Positions 1 through 9,097 of a stretch of DNA of 31,759 nucleotides are shown here, piece by piece. This DNA comes from Smittium culicis (Eukaryota > Kickxellomycota > Harpellomycetes > Harpellales > Legeriomycetaceae), in contig LSSN01001227.1 in assembly GCA_001970855.1 (NCBI GenBank), positions 1-31,759 of the forward strand, written 5' to 3'. Both the position numbers and the translations under genes were made by a program. Each line of letters opens with the position of its first letter. Position 1 is the first letter of the stretch. The notes below the pieces were generated by a model. The model was not told the DNA's origin, ran no database searches, and saw nothing but the letters and a program-made list of their open reading frames with translations.

Positions 1-374
1 TAAAATAAAATAAAATAAAATAAAATAAAATAAAATAAAATAAAATAAAATAAAATAAAATAAAATAAAATAAAATAAAATAAAATAAAATAAAATAAAA
101 TAAAATAAAATAAAATAAAATAAAATAAAATAAAATAAAATAAAATAAAATAAAATAAAATAAAATAAAATAAAATAAAATAAAATAAAATAAAATAAAA
201 TAAAATAAAATAAAATAAAATAAAATAAAATAAAATAAAATAAAATAAAATAAAATAAAATAAAATAAAATAAAATAAAATAAAATAAAATAAAATAAAA
301 TAAAATAAAATAAAATAAAATAAAATAAAATAAAATAAAATAAAATAAAATAAAATAAAATAAAATAAAATAAA
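1..374. repeat. (TAAAA)n pentanucleotide microsatellite
   Basis: An uninterrupted tandem array of TAAAA, about 75 copies with no visible variant unit, runs from the first base to position 374. It sits at the contig edge, so its true length is unknown and it probably caused the assembly break. It is not a telomere-like G-rich repeat. Confidence 0.98.
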
Positions 375-834
375 CTCGTGAACCTTTTACAGGAACTGAG
401 CCAAATTTCTCAATTGCCGGAATATAATTCTTAGTTCCCATCTAATCCAATCTATGTATATTTTCTCCCCTTTATTCACTCCTCGTTTGCTCAATAATTA
501 TACTAGTTTACTCTTCTATAATTTGTTATTTTCTTTCAGCTGCGTCAGAATGGAAGTTTTTGGTTTCCACCCCTTCCATCCTCCTTAATTTCTGTTTTTT
601 TACTCTGTGTCGAACTATGCCCCTTCACCTGCCTCCACGCTCTCGCTCTTATCCCTACATTGTACATATAAATAGTCCCTGAGTGTACCTACGCTTAAAA
701 TTTTAGTTAAAATTCAGCTAATTCAGCTTTTGCAGTTACTCAATACCATCACTTTTTATTTGTAGGTTCATATAAAACTATCTCTATCTTCGTATCCCTA
801 ATATATTTTGTACAATATAAAAAATTCTATAATA
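375..834 (+). promoter_or_regulatory. 5' region of the SDR gene, with TATA box
   Basis: This is pyrimidine-rich non-coding DNA ahead of the dehydrogenase. A TATA element (TATAAATA) lies at 667-674, about 160 nt before the chosen ATG. A short open stretch at 393-434 follows a good splice-acceptor-like TTTTACAG and could be the last exon of a gene lying off the left end; this is only a possibility. Confidence 0.5.
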
Positions 835-1734
835 ATGTCCCCACAACATAAATCTCTTAAAGATAAAGTAATCTTCATCACCGGCGCTAGTCGCGGCATA
901 GGCCTAGCAATGGCTCTCAGGGCTGCCAAGGATGGCGCAAAAGTAGCAATAGCTGCAAAAACCACCGATACGCACTCAAAGCTGCCTGGAACGATTTACA
1001 CCGCTGCAAAGGAGATCGAGCAAGCTGGTGGTCAAGCCCTTGCCCTCAAATGCGATATCCGCTTCGAGCAAGAAATCATCGATGCTCTAGCCAAAACAAA
1101 CAGAAAGTTCGGCCGCATCGACATGGTTATCTGTAACGCCTCCGCCGTTTACATGGGCGAATCCACCGACGCGACACCAACTTCGCGTATCGATCTCATG
1201 CATTCCATCAACGTCAGAGGAACCTTGCTCACTTGCAAGCACGCCATACCTTACCTGAAAAAATCAGACTCTGCCCATATCGTTATCGCCTCTCCGCCAA
1301 TCAACTTTGACAAGATCGGCTGGAACACCAGCTACTCCATCACCAAGTACTCAATGTCCATGATCACGCTCGGCCTATCCCAAGAGCTGCGCTCCTCAAA
1401 CATCGCTGTAAACTCGATCTGGCCCCTAACACCTATCGAAACCGCTGCCCTCAATGTCACCGACCCTTCAAGAGCGCGCAAATTCAGCAGAACCCCTGAA
1501 ATCATGGCCGATGCTACCCACATCATCCTCACCTCCGACCCTAAACTGCAAGCCAACACCGGCAACTTCTACATCGACGAAGTCGTCCTCCGCAAATTCG
1601 CCAACTTTAAGAACAAAGACTTTGAGCAGTACTCCTCAATCAAAAACTCCGAAATGCCCCTCAGCAGCTCATTCTTCCTCTCCGACGAATTCCTCGACTC
1701 CATTAGAGCTATGCGCAGTTCATCTAAGCTCTAG
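835..1734 (+). CDS. HSDL2-like short-chain dehydrogenase/reductase with C-terminal PTS1
   Basis: This is an NAD(P)-dependent oxidoreductase of the classical SDR fold, closest by eye to the dehydrogenase part of hydroxysteroid dehydrogenase-like protein 2; its substrate is unknown. The nucleotide-binding TGxxxGxG motif is TGASRGIG (residues 16-23), the NAG-like motif is NAS near residue 101, and the catalytic residues are Ser153, Tyr167 and Lys171 (YSITK). I start at the ATG at 835; the open frame continues upstream only through non-ATG codons. The product is 299 aa. The last three residues are SKL, a canonical type 1 peroxisomal targeting signal, so a peroxisomal matrix enzyme is predicted. 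Animal HSDL2 carries a C-terminal SCP2 lipid-transfer domain; this protein ends just after the SDR fold and lacks it. It is convergent with PEX8. Family assignment is firm; the HSDL2 subgroup is probable. Confidence 0.88.
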   Translation: MSPQHKSLKDKVIFITGASRGIGLAMALRAAKDGAKVAIAAKTTDTHSKLPGTIYTAAKEIEQAGGQALALKCDIRFEQEIIDALAKTNRKFGRIDMVICNASAVYMGESTDATPTSRIDLMHSINVRGTLLTCKHAIPYLKKSDSAHIVIASPPINFDKIGWNTSYSITKYSMSMITLGLSQELRSSNIAVNSIWPLTPIETAALNVTDPSRARKFSRTPEIMADATHIILTSDPKLQANTGNFYIDEVVLRKFANFKNKDFEQYSSIKNSEMPLSSSFFLSDEFLDSIRAMRSSSKL

Positions 1735-2169
1735 TCTCCCCCATATTTTTAGTTTCTCTCCCAAAAATGCTTATTTAACACATAACATAACATAGCAAAA
1801 AAAAAAAAAACAAAGTAAAATATCTTTTAAAAAAATGATCATATTAATCTATTTTTTTTATTGAAATATATTATTCTAAATGTGAAAAAAATTTAAATTC
1901 CGCTTTAAAATTAAATTTAAAAGTTAACAATTTACTTCATACTCCCATAAATTCCTTCGTATGCATGAAATTGAAGCAAAATTTAAAAGCCTAATATATT
2001 CTTCAATAAGAGAACTTTATATTATTTTAGGTTTATTAAATTTATCACATAAACAATCGTTAAAAAAAGAAAAAAAGTACACATTATGGGTTTAGTTTCA
2101 ATGATTATAGACACGAGCTATTTCTAACAAATTTAAAAATGTGCTGCTATCTTCAATGATATTAAATTT
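1735..2169. other. Convergent 3' spacer between SDR and PEX8
   Basis: AT-rich spacer between two genes that converge. It includes an A-run near 1797-1811 just after the SDR stop and other A/T runs typical of fungal 3' UTR and polyadenylation regions. No open frame of note and no RNA gene was recognised. Confidence 0.6.
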
Positions 2170-4726
2170 CTATAGTTTGTTTCCAAATTTGTTTGTTTGA
2201 ATCATTAGCCACTTGATAACAATCTCGCGTTTCTCCAAATCTGTTCTAGTCAGTACAACCTTCTGAATGTATTCAAGTAAATAGTCTCTTTTAACTCTCT
2301 GGTCACTTACATCATCCAAAATAGCCTCCAAGTCATCCATCCATCGATGAACAACAGATGTTGGCAAACAGGCTATACAATTGATAAATATTTTGATATG
2401 CTTAACAGCAACATCTTCGTTTGGCGGTTTGTTGCTATTGTCTAGTACAAGCAGATCCGGGGATACTATACGCTTGCTTATTTCGTAAGCAAGGTGTGGT
2501 TTGTTGGCGTTTGAGCAGCTTGTAACTGCCGCCAAGAAGCAAATTTCAAGTAAATCTATCGAAAAGTGGCCTTCAGCGTACATCTATTTTAGCAAATCAA
2601 GAAAAATTTCAATAAAGATAATATCGATTGTTAAATATAAAACGTAAAAATAAGTGGCTAAAAATGATTACTTTAAGGATAAGCTGAGAATAAAACCCAG
2701 AAAACTTGTACGCAAAGGTGTTTATGGAGCTGGATAGAACTGCTAGAAAGCAGACGTGTGAGCTTTCAAACAAGTTGGGCTTGCTGGACATTACATCTGC
2801 TTGTAATAGTGGGATTAGAAAAGGGACAAGTTTATTTTCAATATATTTCGGCGAGAGTAGAGGAACTAAATGTTCCATGAAATCTAAACAAAAAACAAGT
2901 CCTTCAAGTCTAACCTTTGAGAAAAAGTGGATTGGTTGAAGACTTGTTGTATTAATGTTGATATCTGAGATCCATTTATCAACAAATAAGTCAAGTAAAG
3001 AGTATTGTGAATTATCAAGTATTATTATTGAGGTATCATTTCTATTTTCATTGTTTTTGTGGTATACAGTGTGGTTTTTGTGAGATTGGTACAGTTTGGT
3101 AATTTTACTAGAAGTAGTTGGTCTTGTATAGTTGTTAATCGAAAGTATAGAGCTTTTAATAAAGAGGTACAGGTTGGTCAATATTCTTTTATAGGGTTCG
3201 AATCTGTTTGAATAGTTTAGAGATTGGGCCAAGGAGTTGAAGTTGGTTAAAACGTGCAGCATAAGACTACATAATTCAAGTTGAGATTTAACATTTAAAT
3301 TGTAGTCGTTAACTTTTTCAGTGCCTAAGAATTTCAGAGTGATTTGTTCAAAGAGTAAGACTATAGTATAAAGAGCGCTATTGCAGGGACTATTATGATC
3401 GCTTGCAGCGCTTGAGATAAGGTTGCTGGACTCGTAGGATTTGGCGAAGTTTATAGAATAAATGTGTATGATTTCAACAGTTTTTAATGAGTGAGAAAAG
3501 TCAGTGTCCCAAACGATTTGGGAAAGCTTTGCAGCCAAGTAGTGATATTCAGCAGTAAAAATACTGTTTCTTTGGTCATTTGCTATTTTTGTGGAGATTT
3601 CGGTATTAAGGAGTAAGTGATTGAAGGAAAAGAGACCATTGTTGTTAAAAAGCAAGCTGGATAGTATGGGCAAGTATATCTGCGGAGGATCAGATATAGA
3701 TATGAGCGAAAAGGTAAACATTATAGTTTCATTTAGGAGTAGGTTAAAGCTTGATGGTTGTAAAGGACCGAATAGGTAAGTATCAATGTAATTCTTGCTT
3801 TTAGAAATTTTTTGGATGGTTTTGGAGTAGATATCGCAAAGAGCCTTATATTGAAAATTAAGAGTTTTTGGAGTTTTGCTTTTCGATATACATGTTCTAA
3901 AATTTTTTTTTTTTAGAATAAATTAAAAAAGCGAATTAGAAGTGAGTTTGAACGAGAGAATATAGTAGAGGTTGTAAGAGAATTACATTAGAGACGCTGA
4001 TACCAAAAGGGTTTTAATGAGAGCTAAATCAGATTCAGGCCCAGGAGGGTATTTTTCTAAAAGTTAATTTATATTTAAGGACGAGATTAAAAAAGATAAA
4101 ATAAAATCAGGAGAAGAAAAAATGTAAATATGTGTTCATTTACGACGTAAAAAAAAGGAGATTACCTTTTGATATCAGAGTCAAAGAATCGATTACACCG
4201 TTGAAAAAGTTTGGATTAAATTCGAGAGGAAGGACGAAATTAGGTTTATTGAAATCGTTTGAGGAGAATATCTGGGGAAAAGTCAAACCAAGTTTTGAGT
4301 AGAATGGATTAATGAGTTTAGGGTCAAAAGAAGGTTGATATTCACTGAACAAAGAGTAGAAGTAGTGTAGCGATGTGAAGTATGAATCAGCTTGCTTTAA
4401 GTTTGAATTGCCTAAATGCACAATGAAAAGCGCAAGTTCGACGGAATCCTTAAAAGAAACTGATCGGGCTTTATTATTATTTTTTTTAATTGCAAGATAT
4501 AATTAGTGACAAAGTTTTTTTTTTTTAGAAACAGATAAGACTTGAGGGCGAATAAAAGTAGATGTATTTTTTAATAAAAATTGTAAAATTAAGGTGGAGA
4601 GGTACTTGGAAACGAGTCTAAGGATTGAGGCCATTTGCTTATGAAGTCGAAAAAAACTTGAGATATGATAAGCCTGGATTTTGGAGTGAGTAGGACGTTG
4701 CCAACAGAGGCATAGATAGGATCCAT
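2170..4726 (-). CDS. PEX8: Peroxisomal matrix-protein import factor Pex8 (spliced)
   Basis: Pex8 is a lumenal peroxin that links the docking and RING-finger complexes of the importomer and helps cargo release from Pex5. My model has five exons: 4606-4726, 4166-4468, 3987-4056, 2672-3896 and 2170-2583. The introns are 4469-4605, 4057-4165, 3897-3986 and 2584-2671; the last three have GTAATY donors and TAG acceptors, and all phases fit. The predicted protein is about 710 aa, in the range of filamentous-fungal Pex8. The diagnostic region is the C-terminal third: a 'LFESSHVCFLAVLSS' stretch and a 'WMDDLEAIL' segment near the end match, from memory, the conserved helical blocks of this family. The C-terminus is NKL, a plausible PTS1 variant; known Pex8 proteins often end in a PTS1. 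The first exon is the weak point: its frame stays open upstream to about 4885 without an ATG, and a second open frame overlaps it. Confidence 0.75.
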
Positions 4727-5006
4727 ATATATTAATTTCAGTAAGCGAAAGCAGAGGTCGAGGTAATAAGAGGTTTTGTAGTATAGTGAGAGAAAGAGGT
4801 TATGTATTATGGCGGAGAGAAAGAGGCTAGTGTTATATGGGGAGAAAATGAATACGTATAAAATTGGGTTGAAGAAAACTATAATTTATTAAAGCTAAAA
4901 AAAAAAAAACAGAGTCAAAAGTAGTAAATTTATTGGAAACGAAGGTGATAGGAGTAAATAGGGAATTTAGGTGAAAGTGATTGGGCTGTAAAAAGGGAGA
5001 AAAGCG

Positions 5007-6143
5007 TTAGAGGATGACAGGGGAGCCAATGACATTGCGGCTAGAGTCAAGGACGAAGCTGATTTGCGAAAATTTAGGGTTTTTCTCGACTTTGCTGATT
5101 TCAGAGCAAAAATCCGAGTCAGCATCGGCGTTAGCAGCAGCGCCGGTTCTGTTGGCGCTGGTGACGTACCCGTTGAGTGCGAGTTCTGCGCCGTTGATTT
5201 CGTAGCAGGGCATGAACCGGTCAACGAAATCAATCACTTGCTGCTTGGTCAGCGTGCCAGAAGAAGCAGAAGCAGACGCAGATGCAGATGCAGATGCAGA
5301 TGCGCCGTCACCGGCAGCTACAGCACCAGCGGCGGACAGGCGAGCGGCCAGCGCCTGCTCCTGCTGCCACCGCCATTCGTACACATAGTCGAGCGATTGC
5401 GCGCGTATGTAGATGAACGCATCGACGAGCGCGTAGAATTTCAAGTGCTCGCGGATAAGTGCGTTGATCAGCTGCAGCTCGCGCAGGCTGTACTTGCGCG
5501 ACGCATAGTACCCGTTGTTCAGCTCGCTGCCGACCGTCACGTCGCTGCTGCTGCTTCCCACTGCGGTCACGGCGAGCTGCTCGTTGCCGTTCTGCTCGAT
5601 CGCCGCCCAGATCCGCTCCACTTTGGCCTCGCTCACCGGCATGAACCCCAAGTTCCACCCTTCGAAGAGCACGAAATCGACTCCTGCTTCAACTTCCGGC
5701 CACTGCGACACGGGCAGTCTATCACCGCGCCCTGCGTTCAAGCTCTTCTCGAACTTGGGGATCTTGGCTGCCTGGCCCTCGCGCAACAGCGTCAGTGTTT
5801 CCACCGCCAAAGCCACGTCCACTGTGCCCGCGTTACCCCTGAACTCTACCAGCCTGTTGTTCGGGTACTTGGTCGCGTTGTTCAGCTGGTCCTGGTAGCC
5901 GATATACACGTCGTCGGTGCTGAAAGTTATCGCCTTGTACCCCAGCTTTGTCAACTCATCGACTAGGTCGCGGCATATTGTTGTCTTGCCGCAGCCCTGT
6001 GGGCCCGACAGCCCTATAACTAGCGCGCCTCGCTTGCTGCTGCTGCTGCTGCTATCGGCCTTGTACGTATCGCGAGCTTTTAGAATGAACTCGATCATGT
6101 ACTTGATTTTGTCTTCATTTGGGTTCAGTTTATTCTGGCTCAT
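5007..6143 (-). CDS. D-glycerate 3-kinase (GLYK/Tda10 type)
   Basis: This is a P-loop kinase of the plant GLYK / yeast Tda10 family, which phosphorylates D-glycerate to 3-phosphoglycerate and so returns glycerate carbon to glycolysis. The Walker A motif is GPQGCGKT (residues 47-54). It is followed by the family segments 'FSTDDVY', 'RGNAGTVDV', 'PKFEKSLNAGRGDR' and 'FEGWNLGF', and by a C-terminal 'YEWRWQQE' helix. The length is 378 aa; Tda10 is shorter (about 290). The extra length is mostly low complexity: a Ser run at 31-36, an acidic/Asn insert near 185-212, and an Ala/Ser dipeptide repeat at 281-296 between the WRWQQE helix and the final conserved block. The reading frame is markedly GC-rich against its surroundings and therefore has long spurious antisense frames. 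It lies upstream of PEX8 on the same strand, about 280 nt away. Confidence 0.9.
   Translation of the reverse strand: MSQNKLNPNEDKIKYMIEFILKARDTYKADSSSSSSKRGALVIGLSGPQGCGKTTICRDLVDELTKLGYKAITFSTDDVYIGYQDQLNNATKYPNNRLVEFRGNAGTVDVALAVETLTLLREGQAAKIPKFEKSLNAGRGDRLPVSQWPEVEAGVDFVLFEGWNLGFMPVSEAKVERIWAAIEQNGNEQLAVTAVGSSSSDVTVGSELNNGYYASRKYSLRELQLINALIREHLKFYALVDAFIYIRAQSLDYVYEWRWQQEQALAARLSAAGAVAAGDGASASASASASASASSGTLTKQQVIDFVDRFMPCYEINGAELALNGYVTSANRTGAAANADADSDFCSEISKVEKNPKFSQISFVLDSSRNVIGSPVIL
5264..5304. repeat. GCAGAN hexanucleotide repeat inside the glycerate kinase gene
   Basis: About seven GCAGA(T/C/A) units in a row encode, on the minus strand, the alternating Ser-Ala tract at residues 281-296 of the kinase. 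The last four units are identical (GCAGAT), suggesting recent slippage. Confidence 0.9.
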
Positions 6144-6723
6144 TTTGACCTCTCTCTTGCTCTAATTTTGCTATTTTTTTTTACAAGTATTGTTTCAAAA
6201 GAGAATTCTGGTTTTTGAATCCCAATTTTATCAAGTTTAATTAGAGTATTCTGATTTATCTGCTTTATAAAAGTCGTTCGACTTTAGAATTTGCATAGAT
6301 TGACATTTAACTTTCTTTTTCTTTTTATAGGTTGAAATTTAAAATCTTGTTTCGAAATTTAGATTAGTTAATCGATAAGACTATTATAGCAGAAACGATT
6401 AGATTATGATAACAGAACATATGAGTATTTTTTTGAATTTAAGCGAATAATATGATACCCAAGGAATAAGATATTTTATTATCTGAATTTAAGCGAATAG
6501 TTTTTCAAGTTTACAGATTCAAGGGAGATAAAAAAAAGGGGGCAGAGGAAAAAAAAAAAAAGGACAAAAGTGATTTTATTAAATTAGAATTAGTACCATA
6601 AAAATTACATAGGATAAAAAAAAAAAATTGAGAATTAGAGAGATGATACTATAATAAAGACAATAATCGCTAACTGGTTAATATCCAGGTAAGAAATGCC
6701 AGAATAAGGAGCGATAAGGAGGA
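6144..6723. other. Spacer between glycerate kinase start and sterol reductase end
   Basis: Non-coding AT-rich DNA holding the glycerate kinase promoter (minus strand) and the 3' end of the sterol reductase gene. The only structure seen is a 16-bp direct repeat, TGAATTTAAGCGAATA, at 6434-6449 and 6484-6499 (50-bp period). Several A-runs lie at 6531-6630. Confidence 0.6.
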
Positions 6724-8100
6724 CTAATAAATGAATGGAATGAGTTTGTAAGGGACAGCTTCGCAGTATTGGTCCCAGAATATTCCGTATTTAGCTTTGC
6801 ATCTGTCTTGGTCTCTGGAGATGCGGTGGACTAGTAGGATGGTCATGTAGATGAGGTAGTAGTAAGGTATAAAGTCGAACTGTAGACCGCAGGCCATTCC
6901 AAAGGAGAGGCACATGAGTAAGTCGCCTATGTAGTTGAAGTGTCTGCTGATACCCCAGAAACCGCTAGTTAGGAGGATGGAGTTGTGGACTTTGTTGTCG
7001 GAGGTAGTGTACGAGGCACGGATGAATCTGGCGGGAGCGCCCCAGATGTTGATATTGCCGTCAGATTTTCTGACGAGGTCTTTTTGGTTGTTGGCGTGCC
7101 TGAAGATGTAGTATCCGACAAGGCCGATAGTTAAGACAAAGATGAAAGAGAACCAGGATAGAGATTCAGGGTTGCGGTAGATATAGTGGGACTGGAGGGT
7201 GTAAGTGAAAGGAAGCCAGACACAGTCTCCCCAAGCAAGGTAGTAACCAAAGTGGTCGTGAGCAATATCGATAGTGCGGAGGTACCAGTCTTCAAAGTAG
7301 AAGAAGTCAACGACGTAAATTGCGTGGAGGAAGTTGAGGAGGACCATGGAGTTGGTAACGAAGCCGAGCTGTTTGTACTGGGCAACAGCGAAACTGAGGT
7401 TGATTAGGGTCCATGCAACGATTCCAGGGCGGCCATTGAAGAATAACTTAAAGTCAAAAGTGTCACCTATTCTTGGGTTGTGTTCGATTCCCATGTACAG
7501 GTCATAAATGGTGGAGCCGCTGAACTTGCAGTCTTCCTTGTGAGTTGGGAAGTAATAGGCTTTAAAGTAGACAAATACGGTGAGGAGGTAGCCGAGACAG
7601 TTTGTGGCGATAAGGAGGGCACCCCAGTTTTCTTGAATGATAGCCATTGAGTAGAGGCCAGTGATTGAAGCACCGAGAATGAAGAGGATATGGGTAACAA
7701 CCCAGACTCTTAAACCGTTTACGCGATATGATAGGATGTTTCCAGCAGGGGTCATTTGGCCAGTGCCAATGTTGGAGGGCCAGTACATGTACATCAAGGC
7801 TTGGAAGAGGACCCAGAAGATGTAGAGGCCAAAGCCTTTGAAGGTAGGAGCAGGGGTTACTTTGATAAGGAATTCGAATAAGGTGCCTTCAGAGAGAGAG
7901 GCGAAGAAATCGTAGATAATGTTTACTACGGAGCAGTTGTAGTAAGTGCAGGAAGCCCAGAGGAAAGATACCCAGAAGGGGGTAAGTAGGAGAAGCAGGA
8001 GACATGTGAGACGATTTTGATAAGAAATCTCCTGGGCTCTTCCCCATGTAAGATTGTTCTCCTTGATAGAAGCAGGGATAAGTCTGTCTTCGCTAGACAT
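6724..8100 (-). CDS. 7-dehydrosterol (sterol delta-7) reductase, DHCR7 type
   Basis: This is an ER membrane enzyme that reduces the C7-C8 double bond of the sterol B ring with NADPH. It belongs to the ERG4/ERG24/DHCR7 superfamily. It is assigned to DHCR7 rather than the C14 or C24(28) reductases because of a long near-identical block including 'FDFKLFFNGRPGIVAWTL', followed by 'AIYVVDFFYFEDWYLRTIDI', 'HDHFGYYLAWGDCVWLP' and 'VGYYIFRHANNQKDL'. The family signature GFWGISRHFNYIGD is at about 380-393, and the C-terminus 'YCEAVPYKLIPFIY' is of the expected kind. Many hydrophobic segments give the usual multi-pass topology. I start at the ATG at 8100 (458 aa; human DHCR7 is 475); the frame upstream of it has only non-ATG starts. 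No introns. It shares a 2-kb divergent upstream region with the mitochondrial carrier. Confidence 0.93.
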   Translation of the reverse strand: MSSEDRLIPASIKENNLTWGRAQEISYQNRLTCLLLLLLTPFWVSFLWASCTYYNCSVVNIIYDFFASLSEGTLFEFLIKVTPAPTFKGFGLYIFWVLFQALMYMYWPSNIGTGQMTPAGNILSYRVNGLRVWVVTHILFILGASITGLYSMAIIQENWGALLIATNCLGYLLTVFVYFKAYYFPTHKEDCKFSGSTIYDLYMGIEHNPRIGDTFDFKLFFNGRPGIVAWTLINLSFAVAQYKQLGFVTNSMVLLNFLHAIYVVDFFYFEDWYLRTIDIAHDHFGYYLAWGDCVWLPFTYTLQSHYIYRNPESLSWFSFIFVLTIGLVGYYIFRHANNQKDLVRKSDGNINIWGAPARFIRASYTTSDNKVHNSILLTSGFWGISRHFNYIGDLLMCLSFGMACGLQFDFIPYYYLIYMTILLVHRISRDQDRCKAKYGIFWDQYCEAVPYKLIPFIY

Positions 8101-8405
8101 ATTTGGAGAGCTTGATGAAGGAAAGCTTAAAAGGTAGAAAGGACTTTTGGCTGAATAAAATGCAAACAAACAGAGATAGGAAGTAGCCAAAAAATGTAGA
8201 AGAATGCAATAAAGGTTGATACTAAGATAAAAAGGATTCGAGATTGATTCAGAAAAAAGGGTTTTTAGGGGGGAAGGAATTTGTGCAAAGTTAAGGAGAG
8301 TGACGGAGATGTAAGAAATTCATCGCGAATAAACAGAAAGAGGCCATCTCCAGCGTTCGTCTCAAATCAAAAGCGCCGCATTTGGCGAATTAGATTATTA
8401 GCAGC

Positions 8406-8578
8406 CAAATTAAGATATCGATGTCAAATTAAGATAGATATTGATGTCAAATTAAGATAGATATTGATGTCAAATTAAGATATTGATGTCAAATTAAGAT
8501 AGATATTGATGTCAAATTAAGATATCAATGTCAAATTAAGATATTGATGTCAAATTAATATATCAATGTCAAATTAGG
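8406..8578. repeat. 19/23-bp minisatellite
   Basis: Eight units plus a partial ninth, each starting CAAATTAAGATA and ending (T/C)(G/A)ATGT. Unit lengths in order are 19, 23, 23, 19, 23, 19, 19 and 19 bp. The longer form differs by an extra 4-bp GATA. A few units carry ATCG or ATCA in place of ATTG. Confidence 0.95.
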
Positions 8579-9021
8579 AGTGAAAAGTGAATATTTTTTA
8601 TTTTTTTGCATGGCCCCGGGCCAACATTTATGCTGTGATTTACTTTTATGCCTAGATATATTTTTATTGCGTGATCTGCATAATGGTATATAATAATGTA
8701 GGTTAGAAGGGCTAGATCAAAAGAGCCAATAGAATTACGAATTAACCGACTGATTTTTAACAAACGAATAATCATCAAGTTGTTTTTCAGTCAGTAGGGA
8801 TTGATGCATTGCTATCGAATAGTGCTCACCCATACATGAGTGGTCAGCATTAGTTGCTGATAAGAAATAATAAAAATATTAGTGCCCAACGAGAGCGCAG
8901 AGTCAATTTCCGCTGTGTTAATATTTCTAAATAGGTGTAGCACACAGAAATAAAAAAACCGCAACGCAGAAAAAAACCATTCAAACGATTACTCAGTTTT
9001 CTCAATACTAACCGCCATAAC

Positions 9022-9097
9022 TAAAAGATGTCAACCACCTAAAAAATGTGTCAAATGTCTATTAAAAGATGTCAACCACATAAAAAAGGTGTCAAAT
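9022..9097. repeat. 41-bp period direct duplication
   Basis: The block TAAAAGATGTCAACCAC, then an A-run, then GTGTCAAAT occurs twice, starting at 9022 and 9063. It shares the core GATGTCAA with the 8406-8578 minisatellite, so the two may have a common origin. Confidence 0.8.

Noticed and set aside
1..374. Telomeric repeat
   Set aside because: TAAAA units lack the G-rich strand of telomeres; this is a plain microsatellite.
5308..5658. 116-codon frame on the minus strand
   Set aside because: Another frame of the same GC-rich kinase gene; Arg/Ala-rich with no family pattern.
5064..5966. 300-codon open frame on the plus strand
   Set aside because: Antisense shadow of the GC-rich glycerate kinase gene; its product is low-complexity and rich in Arg/Val/His with no domain pattern, while the minus-strand frame has a P-loop and family motifs.
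8569..8778. 69-codon minus-strand frame in the divergent spacer
   Set aside because: Overlaps the end of the minisatellite, has no recognisable similarity and sits in promoter DNA.
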